Position numbers and translations under genes: made by a program. Positions 22,250-34,400 of a stretch of DNA of 64,000 nt are shown here, in pieces. This stretch comes from Euryodendron excelsum (lineage: Eukaryota; Streptophyta; Magnoliopsida; Ericales; Pentaphylacaceae), in contig CM065380.1 in assembly GCA_033060915.1 (NCBI GenBank), positions 45,191,501 through 45,255,500 of the forward strand. The letters are read 5' to 3'. Every line of letters begins with the position of its first letter. Positions within the stretch are counted from its first letter, which is position 1. The notes under the pieces are model-generated. The model saw only the letters and a list, made by a program, of their open reading frames with translations, searched no databases and had not been told where the DNA came from.

Positions 22250-25140
22250 AGAGGGGGGAGATCCCGTGCAACAGTGATGAAGGAAGAAGCGTAGCGGCAA
22301 CCACCGTAAGGGAGTGCAGGGGCAATAGTTCGGTCTATAGGTTGTGATCGTGATTCAACAACTCCGTTAGATGAGTTTTACTGGTTATGTGATGTCTCCG
22401 CAACTGTGAAAAAAATCATACAGGATTAAAATATTAGACAAAAAATATTTTTTAAAAACAGTCATATTGATTCATAAAACAAAAATTAAAAAAAAAAAAA
22501 AAAAGTAAGCAGTGACACAGTGAGAGAACCATAAACATATAAAACAAATAAATCTACTGTATTTAGAATGAAATAAAAAAAAAAATAATGGCAAAATACC
22601 TCAAATTATAAAAACCCCACTTTTATATCATTCTTATAATAAATAAATGAAAAAAACAAAGCTTGCCCAAAAAAATAGTGCCGGTAAAGGATGATGAAGA
22701 CAGCAAGTTTAATATTTTCAAGGAGACGGGGGGATGGACCAACAAAGCTTCTTGAGCTTGTAGGATTTGAGAACCTTTATGATCTTAATTTAAAGAGAAA
22801 CGGATGGGAAGCAATAAAGAAGAGATTTTAGGAATATGAAGTCTTTTTAATCATGGGAGAGATTTTGATGGGATCTTGATTTTTCAAAAAGAAGATGATT
22901 TTTTTTTAAATAATGAGAGAGATTTTAGGAGTGAATTTTGATAAGATCTTAATTTCCTAACAAATCAATGGAGTAATTTTTAGGCACCTATTACATGTTT
23001 TTTATTTCTTTATATTCTAAGATTCTTACATGATAAATAGAATAAAAAAGAGAAAAAGGAGAAATATTAGTTGATTTTTCTTGTTTTTCTTTTATAAGAG
23101 AGGAAGAAAAGAGCCTAATTAGTTGAAGGAGTTAGGTATGTCATGTGGCATTGTAATTTTTTAATATTTTTGAAAAAGTAAGAATTGAGTTATGAAAACT
23201 TTACAGTCTCTCACTACATTTACATATAGTATAGCATAGATATATCTATTTATATATATTTTTTCATTATTACCCATAATGAAAACCAAACACCTAAACA
23301 AAAAGGAGGGCATAATAGAAATTTACCTCATTTGTCTATGAAGCGTTCACTTGTACCAGGCTTCCACAGAAACAATAAAGCATCCAACATTGCACAAAAT
23401 TCATCCATGCATAAATGGTTGAATGTCCACACACTGTGCATCCATAGGGACCCATGACAAAGCGTGATTTCACAAAATGAGAGGGATAAAATGGCCCAAA
23501 ATGCAAAAATGGTTGATTGTCGAAGCATTCTGTTCCACCGCTCTTTTTATATAGGTAGACTCAAAAAGATTATGTTGATCTACATGTTCCATCAATAGTA
23601 AACACTAAACAGGTCTCATCAGTCTCTGATTTGGTCACGAGTGTGAGAAGATCATCTTTGTTTTTTTTGTCCCTCAAAAATTTTATACAATATAAGATGC
23701 GCTTCTAATTCTTATTAATTTACAGCCAGGGTTAGAGCCAAGATTTTGTTTTAGAGGTTTTCAAAACATAAAACACAAATTTTCGCCTTTTCATATAATG
23801 AAAACTTTTATTCGTAAAGAATTTTTGTACAAAAAACTCTACTAGAATAATGTGACAATTGTATTCTTAAAATTATGGGTCAAAATAGTAGATGTTTTAG
23901 TGTGAAATGAATGAATCACAAATGGGCATGTCATTTTGTATAAAATTGTTTATCTAGTATCGACTTTATTATATGTTAAATTTTATTTGCTCACATTTCT
24001 AAGTTCAAGCATGAGAAATATGTTAGCACAAAAGACTAAATTTCTATATTAAAAATAAAACTAAGCTTTTATTCAACCTCAAAAAAATATGAAAAAAAAT
24101 GACAGATTAATTGTTTCTTAGACAAAAAATGAGTAGCACTCACAATCCACTATATGAAAGTAGTGAACTTTATTAAAGTATTTAAAGGCACAGAAATTAT
24201 AAGTGATCCATATCATGCCCCATGGAAGGCTATATACCACAAGGAAAATCAAAGATTATGCGTTATTAAGTTCCAAAAATTAACATAAAACCTCCAAAAA
24301 TGGTCTCAACAAAACATTTTTCACAGGTATTTGCCTGAGGTAAGAAGTGCTTATGAAGTAGTAGCAGCACCAACTTTTTCTGGAATTGGGTATGGCAATA
24401 TTGAATACTCCAAAAAAAAAAAAAAAAAGAATACTCTTCTTCGTATGGTAGGCTTTTACATTATGAAAGTCACTTTATGTTTAGCTAATTTATATTGCTC
24501 TTATTGGCCTTGATGCCTTGGTAAAGGAATTATCCTTGCATCTCTGTAAGATGATTTTAGAATTCAATAACACCTTAACAAGTGATAATTGCAATATTAT
24601 TTCTAAAAGTTGCTTATTGAATTCAACTGAGACAATTCAATCACTTATCAGCTTGTATAAGAGGTAGCTTAATTGGAATTTCCTTACATTGGACGTAGAA
24701 TGGTTATCAAATGGAGCACTTTGTTTCTAAGGTGAGTCTAATATTAACACTTGTTTGGATCAGTGACTTGGTAAGGGAAAAAAAGAGAGAAAATGATACG
24801 AAATTATATCTTACGTTTGATTAGTAGAAAAGTGGAGGGTAAAAGAACGTAATTAAAAGAAAAAAGTAATGATTTGGAATCTCTCATTTTGTTCAATCTT
24901 TCATTTTGTTCATTTTTCCTCCAGTTTTTTCTTTCATTTTTATTTTCTCTTGATAAATTGACTTTCAAATACAACAAAAGTGGGAGGAGCACGGCTATGT
25001 TAAGACTAAAAGGGCTCGAGCCCTCCTAAGTTTGCAAAAATTGTCTTTAGAGCCTAGATTTTTTTTTAAAATATATATGATATGAAATAACCCGTTGACC
25101 CCCAAACTCAAAAAATTTACCATTGCTCCCTATCTAAAAA
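22250..25140. other. Unassigned intergenic sequence
   Basis: AT-rich, with poly-A runs (22488-22504, 24412-24428). A short frame near 24331-24411 (RYLPEVRSAYEVVAAPTF) follows an AG and might be an exon remnant, but it is too short to support. No other gene visible. Confidence 0.4.
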
Positions 25141-25155
25141 TAACCCAGTAATAGT

Positions 25156-26210
25156 AGATAATTCCCTATCTACTATTATTTATGCCACCTCTTCCTTTTT
25201 TAGAATTTTGTTGACATGTTTAGAATTTTTTATTATTAGAAAACTAACAAAAAATATTTTTTCATAAAAAACATCAAATAAAAGTATCTGGTATACTTTG
25301 ACTGCCATCTATCTACGAGCTTCATCTTCCTCAACAAATCTAACAATGCCGATTTGTAATTCTTTGCCTTCTTCATGTATATATATATGTATAATTTACT
25401 CTTTTTGCATAGGCAATCTGGTTAGTTCATTATTCTTTTACTGATTACACTCCAGACCAGAGCTAATCTGATTCATATTAACCATCACCTAAATAATTTT
25501 TGTCCCCTATAAACTCCATGTGTTAAGAGGATTTTGTTCCTAATTTCATCATAAAAATCACTTGCAGCCATTGGTCAATAAATCTCCCATTGTCATTGCA
25601 CATCCACGTTATAGTAAAATTCAGGTAACTATTGAACATACATTCATTTTTCTAGTGGATAACTCTCCAACTGAAAGCCTATTAATGTGGGTTCTCATTT
25701 GTAAGAAAGGTTACAAATATCTGTTTTGAATCTTAATATTTCAATTTTTCTGGTCCCCAAAAAATAAATTCCTTATGAACTAATTATCTATTTTTTTTGC
25801 CTCAAAAAACGAAATTCTAATATTTAAGAAATCGATTCCTTTCCTTTCTCCTCAAACTTTGTAATCAAAAGAGAAGCATTTAGCAAAAGCTATCAGTATA
25901 TTTATGCATACAAACTGATAATTAAAACACAAAACCCATGCAGTGCACTTACAATCATATTTTCTTCATAATTTGTACATGTGTATATCCTAAGTGCATT
26001 ATGTGGATTATGTGTTCGCAATTTTGATGGAAATATATTTTTTATTAGTTTTCTAATAATAATAAATTCTAAATTGTCAATAAAATTTTAAAAAAGCAAC
26101 AAGTGGCATAAATAATGTTAAATTGGGAATTAATTTTGGAAGAGTATTAGATAGGGAATTATTTTCACAAAAAGTGTTATTTTGGCAAAAAGCCCGAAGG
26201 AAAGTAGGGT
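25156..26210. mobile_element. Fold-back element with long inverted repeats, non-coding
   Basis: The left arm (about 25156-25275) and right arm (about 26030-26160) are inverted copies sharing ATTATTTATGCCAC, TTTAGAATTT and TTATTAGAAAACTAA blocks. A 15-bp direct repeat TAACCCAGTAATAGT lies at 25141-25155 and 26211-26225, consistent with a target duplication plus chance or a terminal motif. The right arm has about 60 bp more than the left. A Mutator-like non-autonomous element is one possibility. Confidence 0.6.
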
Positions 26211-26225
26211 TAACCCAGTAATAGT

Positions 26226-28620
26226 TGCATCCTCACCCATAAATTCCATTAATGTACCTAAAAAAAAATATAATATAATTAAAAGATGACATTTAACTAA
26301 ATGTAATAATCTTGACAAAGTAACTACAATTAAATGGTGAATTGGATAGTGGTAACTGCACTAATAATCAACCAAGCTAAAGCCAACCTTGAACCCAAGT
26401 AACACAAGCTAGTCATATAAAAACTAGTGGCCACAAGGATTGCCATTTCGTTAGTCTTGAATTGATGAATAGTAAAGTTATGTTTAGATTATGGATTTTG
26501 AATTTTGGATTTTTTGAGAAAAATAAAAATGAAACTACGTAATATGTACCATTTTTTTATGGGTATCTCAACAAAAAAATTTGAATTTGTTGATACATAT
26601 TCATTTTATTCTCTTTTTTTTTACCCAACCAAATAAAAGAAACAAATTTTACTTCTTTCATTTCATTTGCTTTTCTAATATTTTCCTCCGTCTTTCTCTC
26701 CACAAGCTAAGATCAAACGTAGCATAAGAATCAAGACTTTGGCAAAGATTCCTAAGAAAGGTAGTTAATTTGCAATTCTAAATGACCAAATTTCAAGATC
26801 AACAGTGAACAATAAGGAAGAAAGATGATTCATTCTATTCGGTCTCCATGTATTAATTCTCAAAGAGTGTAGCTTGGGCTAGAAATAAAGATTACCATTC
26901 CACATGTTCTTTGGCTGCACTGGGTCATTTGGATCAACTTATAAGTTAGTTTGGCAGCTTATGACTTTTACTATATTTCTTTTTATTATTTTTGGTAAGA
27001 AGAAAAGAAGTTAAAAGCATAAACTAGAATAACATAAAAGGTAAAATTTTGAATTTTGTTTGAAAATAGTTAAATGAAACTACCAATTTTACTATTAGAA
27101 AGCTCCTGAGCAATACTCCATGGTCCAACTCAACCCTCCAAGCATCCAAGGATAAGTGACCATTAATAACTATATATGATTTTGTCTGAATTAATCACTA
27201 TTACTCTTGCAAAAATGCTAGGATAAAACTTAAAAGGATAAAAGCCCAAAACTGCTTTGGCATTTTTGTACTAACATTGAAAATGTACATTAAAGGATAA
27301 AACTAGATGAATAAAAATAGAAATACAAAAAGATTAGTTGGGTGTTAACTAAAGATAAAACTTGACCTCCTCTAGTTGTTACTCAAAAGTTCTTGTATTG
27401 TACCATCAATCATGATAGTTATAGAGAATTCGTTAAAAATTATGTGCTAATGGTATCTTTAAAATTATAACATAAATTAAAATTTTACTTTTTTTTAATA
27501 ATTGGAATAAAATAAGTCATGCATTATGTAAAACAATTGTCAATAAATTCTATTCGTATCACCCTAACTTTTTCAAATCATAATCCCAAAATAAAGATAA
27601 AAAAATTCCAAACTAAGGTTTGGTTTGCACTAATAAGGTCACGAGTCCTAAAAATTACCAAACCTATCAAGAAAAATGGTTACAATAAGTTTAAGGAACA
27701 ATTAGGACTTATTGACCCAAAATAAAAAAAAAAAAAACAAAATTAGGCGCCTTGTACAATATAAGGCCTATTTTTAATGACCCAATGATGCCCCCCCCAT
27801 TTCACAATATTAGTTAATTTAGGGCTTTGTATTCATATAAAATCATTGGCAAGTTGAAAAGTTTCTTGTCTCGTTTTCTTTTTATTTTGTGTTTTTTTAT
27901 TTATGATTAATGGAGATCAAATCTTGGTGTCCACTCGACAACAAACTCTAGTTAACCATGGACCCAAGACCTAGTTGATCCTAATTTGAAATGTTTAAGT
28001 ACTCAAAAACAAAATTATGAGTATCTAGAAGTAATTTTGGAATTGTCAAAGTACAGATTGCACTTATTTTTTTTTATAATTTAAAATTATTTACAGAGAA
28101 AAACAGAGGAGGAACAACTTAATAATTTTGGAATTTTGCAACTATTAATTTGGGTAAGCTTAATTCTAGATTTTGGTCAAGATGAAAGCATTTCACTCTC
28201 TTATTTTGATAGTAAATGAAATACAATTTTTCTAAGGATCTTTCAAATTTATGCACCAGAATGAGAGGACAAAATCCTCAACCTATAATTCATATTAAAA
28301 TAATTCCTCCATAAAAAATAACTCATTTAACTGAAATCTCAAGTAATATAAATAAATTTAATTTATTTAGTCAAGCCTTATTTATTTCAAGTGCCAAAAT
28401 GCAAACCCTCCTATTGTCAGAATTTTCAATTTTCTCAACAAATATTTCATTGTATGTGAGATTTCCTATTTGAATGGATCCAAACTCATATTTGCCCTAA
28501 GCAATTACTGGTTTATCTCTGTGTAAAACTAACAAAGATTAAAAATAAAAAATAAAAACTACCAGAATGCAATGCATGCTTTGAAATGAAAAATACTAAC
28601 CTCTGGCCCTTTTAAACTGT
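26226..28620. other. AT-rich intergenic region upstream of the gene
   Basis: No open frame or element that I can support. A T-rich pseudopalindromic stretch at 26470-26700 might be a decayed MITE. This is where the promoter must end. Confidence 0.4.
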
Positions 28621-28630
28621 GAAGAGCCAG

Positions 28631-28650
28631 CTCTCTCTCCGTCCTCCTTC
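28631..28650 (+). promoter_or_regulatory. CT-rich patch upstream of the co-chaperone gene
   Basis: A pyrimidine-rich run lies about 155 bases before the start codon, in the position and style of a plant core-promoter Y patch or a CT-rich 5' leader. I see no convincing TATA box near it; AT-rich sequence at 28535-28560 is too generic to call. Transcript 5' ends would decide. Confidence 0.3.
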
Positions 28651-28804
28651 AAACCTTAGGTAGACAGCCGGGACAATATCGAAAGGAAAGATTGCCATGG
28701 ACGCTGATCTCGAAGCAACCAAAACTTCTGTCTTTGTTCGTGGGTCTGATGACTGATGAGACCCAGAAATACCAACCGTCGGATTTGATGACTCCAAGCT
28801 TGAT

Positions 28805-31473
28805 ATGTCGCCGGCGTTGGTAGATTCCAGAGTTCCGGCACACACCTTGTACGTCCACCACGAAGGTCACGCACTGCAAAATCCTAATCCTAACGGTCAG
28901 GTTTCCTCTCTCTCCTCTTTGAATTTTACTGGGTTCTCTTCAATCAACCCATCAATGACCATGAATTCATCAAATGCAAATACCGAACCTTCTGGGTTTC
29001 AGAATTCAAGAGAAATTGCCTCGGATATTGGTTTGAATAAGCCGGGATTGGGCTCTGGAAAGCCCGCATTTGGCTCGGCCTTGGGCCGTTCGAAGCCGAG
29101 AATGGTGAAATTGAGAAGGCACGCTGCCTCTAACTATCCGAGGTCGACACTATCACGGGAAACTGGTAACGTTGATCCTGGCTTTAACCCGTTTCGAACC
29201 ATTTCAGATAACTCGATTTCTTCCTTTTCTCGGGCGGAAAAGGTTTCTTCAGTGTCAGGGAATATGAACTTTGGAAATGTTGGTAATGAGGCATTTGTGT
29301 TTGGAGCGAGCGGCGAAAAATTGAGCACGAATTTGAATTCCAGAATAGGGAATTCTAGTGGATTTGTGGCAAACAAAATTCTTGATGACATGAGGAAATT
29401 GAAAATTGGAAATGAACAAGAGTTTGTGAGTACCAGTAATCCTACATTAAATTTAAATATGAGTGATAAAGGGAGTTCTTTACGTATGAGTGACAGAGAG
29501 GGTTCTAGTTGTGCTGAGGATTCGGATAAAGAGGTTCCTGTATTTGGAAGTGTCCATGAGAAGAGTACAGAATCTAAACTCCTGGATGAGATGAGAAAGT
29601 TGAACATTGAAGGTTCAGGGAATGTGGAAAGTTCTAAGAATGTTAGATATGTGAATTCTAACTTAACAGCACATAATAAGACCCATTTTAGCTTTGGAAG
29701 TGCTGACAATGTCGTGAATTCATTTGGTACAAGCATGGCATCAGAACTTCCAAATGAGTTGAAGAAATTGAACATTAAAGATGCTGGGGAGGTTGATGGT
29801 GGTACTATTGGTTTTAATGCTGATGATATGAAGAAGTTTGTATATGGAGACATTAATAAGGGCAGTAGTTCTTTGGCTGGAAGTTCGGGGAGTACACTTC
29901 CTGATAAGATGAAGAATTTGAACGTGAAGGACTCTGTGAGTACTTATGGTGGTGAGAAGAAAGAGGTTAATTTCAGTGCCAGTGACAAGAGTGGCTTTGT
30001 TTTTGGTAGCACCGGATGTGCTTCTGGTAGTTTGGATGGGACAGCAGAAGACATGTTACTAGATGAGATGGGAAAGTTGAAAATCGCAAAGGAGGGAGGG
30101 GATAATCCTGGTCAAAGACCGACCAGTTTTGCTTCCACTACACTCTCTATGAAGGAGACTCTTGGAAATTTGGGTGATAAGAAATTCCAGGATGTTAGGA
30201 GCTCGCTTCCTGCTGAGTTCGCTTTTCAGGCAGGGCTGCAGGGTCAGTGTTCTAGCGGCACTCTGGTTAATTATGACAATTGTAATGATTATACCAAATT
30301 GCATGGCAGCACCGCATCGTCTTCTACATTCTCATCTACTGATGTTCATTTCCAACCAGTTGGGAATGTTATTGAGGTGCCTTCTATGGATAGACCTGAA
30401 AAGAAGGATGAGTTTAATTTTACTAGCAGCTGGGATGGTATGGGGACACCCCATGTAAAATTCACACCACCAAACCAAAAAGGAAACATATTTACTGGCT
30501 TAGATGAGACACCGGAGTTCAGTGCAAAGAGAGAATCATCTAAGGATGCTAGGTCAAAGAAAAAAAGAGGAAAATTGAGGAAACCTTCCCCTGTTCAACA
30601 GTGGCTTGGGCAAGATTTTGTTTTGAGGAAAAGTAGATCACAAGAACATTCTGACTCCTTTGAATCATATTCTCCCATGGACATCTCTCCGTATGAGGAA
30701 ATATTGGACCATAATAAAGGTTCAACAGAAACTTCTGTGGCATCAGAAGAGGCCTTCCATCCTTCTATCAACAATGCCTCAACGGAATCATGCCCAATAG
30801 TTTCAAATGATGCAATAGATGAAGATTTGGTTGTTGCAACACAGCAATTGGTTATTAATGAAGGTGATGTAAAATCTGCAGAAACGGAAGTGGAAGATTC
30901 TCAATATGGATTTGGTAAAGGTGTTGGTGCTGTAGATCTTTCAGAAGAGTCTGTTTCAGGGCCTCAGACTGAAAGCTTTAAATCCACTGCTGAACAATTG
31001 GACTGTAGCATTGACACCTTTGTAACTGCTGTAGATGCTGAAGTGAGTTCCAGCCCAAGGATTGAGAGGCAAGATAGTGATGGCAGGATGCAATTTAGTT
31101 TTGCTTCTGCTTCGGAAGATGTTGCTGGGACTAGCTTCATGTTTGCTGCATCTTCCTCTGCTCAAAGCTCGTCATCAGCAGCAGTTCGCCACTACAAAAA
31201 GAAAAATCATTTAAAAGTTGTCCATGACTCGTATAATTCTACTCCTAATTCTAAAGCTCCACATACATCATCCTCTATGCAATTTTTTCCACTCTCCGAA
31301 ACATCTTCACTTTTGTCCCCTAGGCGGGGTCAAAGAGCAGATCCGCCAACTTCATTCAGCAAAAGGAGGGATAACTCTGAAGCAGTTAAGGAACAGGAAA
31401 CCAAGCAAGAAACTATCTCTATGCCTGCTGCAAGCATTGCAGCTCGGGAAGCCTGTGAGAAGTGGCGACTAAG
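28805..31473 (+). CDS. Exon 1: low-complexity N-terminal region and start of TPR block 1
   Basis: Encodes residues 1-889 plus two bases of codon 890. The open frame runs on to a TAG at 31496-31498, but the family-type sequence EKWRLR is cut by the donor AG|GTATGG at 31473/31474 and continues as GNQAYANGD in exon 2, so the read-through end is not the real terminus. The region contains repeated FVFG-like and [14 protein letters not shown] motifs, the basic stretch at 585-593 and a YKKKNHLKV motif near its end. The large single exon for the disordered part, followed by many small exons for the TPR and J parts, is one reason to trust the model. Confidence 0.93.
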
Positions 31474-34400
31474 GTATGGTTTTGTTTCTAGTCAGTAGCT
31501 TGACATTCTAGCCAAAATCTCAAAAGTGGAAATTTTTTTGTAATTATCTTTCTTGTAAAGTAGTTTTGGTCTAGGTGTTGCTCTGATATGTTGTTATTGT
31601 CTGTCATTTTCAAGGTGTAACTTATGGCTCCTCTTGGTTGAGATTGTTGATTTTGTTTAATATCAGGGGAAACCAAGCATATGCAAATGGAGATATGACC
31701 AGAGCCGAGGAATATTACACAAAAGGGGTGAACTGTGTTTCCCAAAATGAGAATTCTAGAAGCTGCCTAAGGGCTTTGATGCTGTGCTATAGCAACCGCG
31801 CAGCAACACGTATCTCTCTTGGAAGAATGAGAGAAGCAATTGTAGACTGTATGACGGCTGCTGCAATAGATCCCAATTTTCTCAGGGTGCAAGTTCGAGC
31901 TGCAAAGTAAGGTTTCTCCTTTGTTACTGATCTCTTGTATCCACTTATGACATAAGATTGCGTGGTTGGATCCGTCAGCAGACTTCTTTATTGCTTAAGA
32001 ATTTGTCATCAAAGGTCAACATTACTTGACTCAACTTTATGCTGCTTCCTGCACAATACATGATCATAGGTCTTTGTATAAAATAGAGAGAATAAGAAGA
32101 TGTGGTGGAAGTTGGACTGGAAATAGGGATAGTCTTACCATAAGTTGTTCTATATGAGTGATATACTATATGATGTTGAACTGATATCTTGTTTATTGAT
32201 TTTGTCCCGAAGGATATAATTCCATTGTTTATCTTGTATTATGGGCATGATAGAAGTCTCTTTTGGGTTTACTTTTTGGTCCACATTTTTTCTAATGTCA
32301 GAACGTCTGCGTGTATATTTGATTTCTATATCACCAGAAAATAATGATGACGAAGTGCTACGCAGAGCAATGCATGCTTTTCTCACATCCACATAACACC
32401 CTATATGCTCTGAATTTGAAGCAATATGTTACATTCTTGAGCTCCTGAACTCTACGTAACAAAGCTTTGCCTCAACTATTTGGGGTGAGCTATATGAATC
32501 TTGTCTTGGCATTCTAGTTACCATATGCTTATCCAATGTATGTTTTTCAAATTGAGAGTTTCAGACTGGAAATATCTGGAAGATCATTGCAAGTTTTGGA
32601 AGTACATAGAATTCGAAAGTTATATAACTGTAGCATAAATAGTAAAAATTTTAGAATTGAAAAAAGACTAATATTAAAAGTATCAAAGCATAAATAGTCA
32701 ATTTTATGGATTAGAAAATCATATTATCCATGGATTGTTTTAAGAACTTTATCCTCTGAAAAGAATGAGGCAACAGAACTATTGGCTCATTCTTGCTGTT
32801 ACAGAGTTTCGTGAAGTTTGGAGAATTTTGTGGTAATCTATATCACTGTCAATTTATAAATATGGATGTCTGTAAACTGTAATAATATTTTTCATTATGA
32901 TTTCAGCATGTGTTTGGCATTAACATGTTCTTTAGCATCAGGGTATAGGCAGTTCATTGTTGAATTTCAGAGCTTTCATGCATATGCATGTTTGCCTGGT
33001 ATGCATTTTAATTCTAAGCTTTTAACTGATTTGTATGGGGGATGGATCTTTTTATATTAAATCATGGTCATACAAATGCTCAGTATGTAACAATATGCAT
33101 ATTGTTATGTGATCGTTCAAATTGTTTCTCCAGTTTTAGTGGGAGTGAAGTTCTTGGCTTTTAAGTGGAATGCCTAAACGTGTTCTAATTTTTCTCTGCC
33201 GTATGGAGTCTCTGGACTACCTTACTTGGTATGCATTGTAATTCTGACTGATTAATACATTGTCCAGACATTTCTAATTAAATCATGGTTGTACCGGGGC
33301 TCAATGTTTTAGTGTATGCGAAGTGATTATTTCAGTGATGTTGTTTCTCCACTCTTACCGGGCCTGCAAATTCTCTGCTGTTAACTGAATTACCTAAACT
33401 GGTTTTGAAGTTTTCTGGCCTCTTGACTGTCATGCAGCATCTTTATCATTTGACTGATTTTTTTTACACCAGTTTTCAATTTGCTAATGGACTCAATAGT
33501 CTTCGCATGTTTTGCTTTAGTTTTTAGATACATCACAGAGTACCTCTAATCTGGACTCTGTTTAATAATGATGAATTATTACATCCCTAATTTTTGCATC
33601 CTTTTTAGTTGTTACCTGGCCCTTGGGGAAGTTGAAGATGCATCACTACATTTCATTAAATGCTTGCAATCAGGAAGTGATGCCTGTGTGGACCGAAAGC
33701 TGGTATTAGAAGCCTCTGAGGGCCTGGAAAAGGCACAGGTATAGCAATTAGTTTCTTCTTTAAGAATATCTTGTTATTGCTCATTTCATTAATTTTCTCC
33801 GATAATTTGTTTTTTTATAAATTGTGATATCCTTCAATGACGAAATACCGGCGCTTTAAATGCGTCTAAATTACTGAAAACCTAATAAACAAACCATCTC
33901 GTCACTAAATGGATGAAAGAAGTAGTCATCCAGATGCACACTGACTTAAGAGTCAAAGGAGGTCCTTTTTTAAGCAAACGTTGGACTTGTGTGTCTACTA
34001 AAGGAATAGGAGTGTAACACCAAGTTGGGATGTGTTTTACTTCTTGGCTCTTATTATTAAGTAGCCTTTTCTACATGAGTATATGGTATTGCTGATCCAG
34101 AGATGGCAGAGGATGTGTTTTCTTGTGTAAGTGTTAAGTAGGTGACGTTACCCGTACGATTGTTACAGAATAAACATGGAAGACATGTCTAACCCTTCAT
34201 GGCTTACAAGAAGCTAAAGATGAGGCATTGGAGATCTAGATAAGTGAGAGGCGTTTAGGATGCTTTAAGAGCGGGGTTTTTGCATATGTACGGTTTTGTT
34301 TGAGAATAGATTTGATGCTTGTGCGTAGTATGATGGCCATGGGATGGGAGCTCAAATTTTGTAGTAGCACCAATAGGTGGTAGGCTAAAAATTGGATTTT

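Noticed and set aside
22028..22325. Overlapping minus-strand frames at the 67-bp tandem repeat
   Set aside because: Produced by the repeat being open in several frames; no domain.
24331..24513. Possible exon with RYLPEVRSAYEVVAAPTF
   Set aside because: Very short, followed by a poly-A run and no partner exon; kept only as a remark.
28612..28879. Three overlapping minus-strand open frames at the gene start
   Set aside because: Mutually overlapping in different frames over the 5' leader and exon 1; no family resemblance.
29134..29853. 239-residue open frame on the minus strand
   Set aside because: Antisense shadow of exon 1; low-complexity Ser/Leu-rich composition mirrors the sense codons.
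28805..31498. A complete single-exon 897-residue protein ending at TAG 31496-31498
   Set aside because: The last codons after WRLR are intron; the TPR continues in frame from 31667 across a GT-AG junction.
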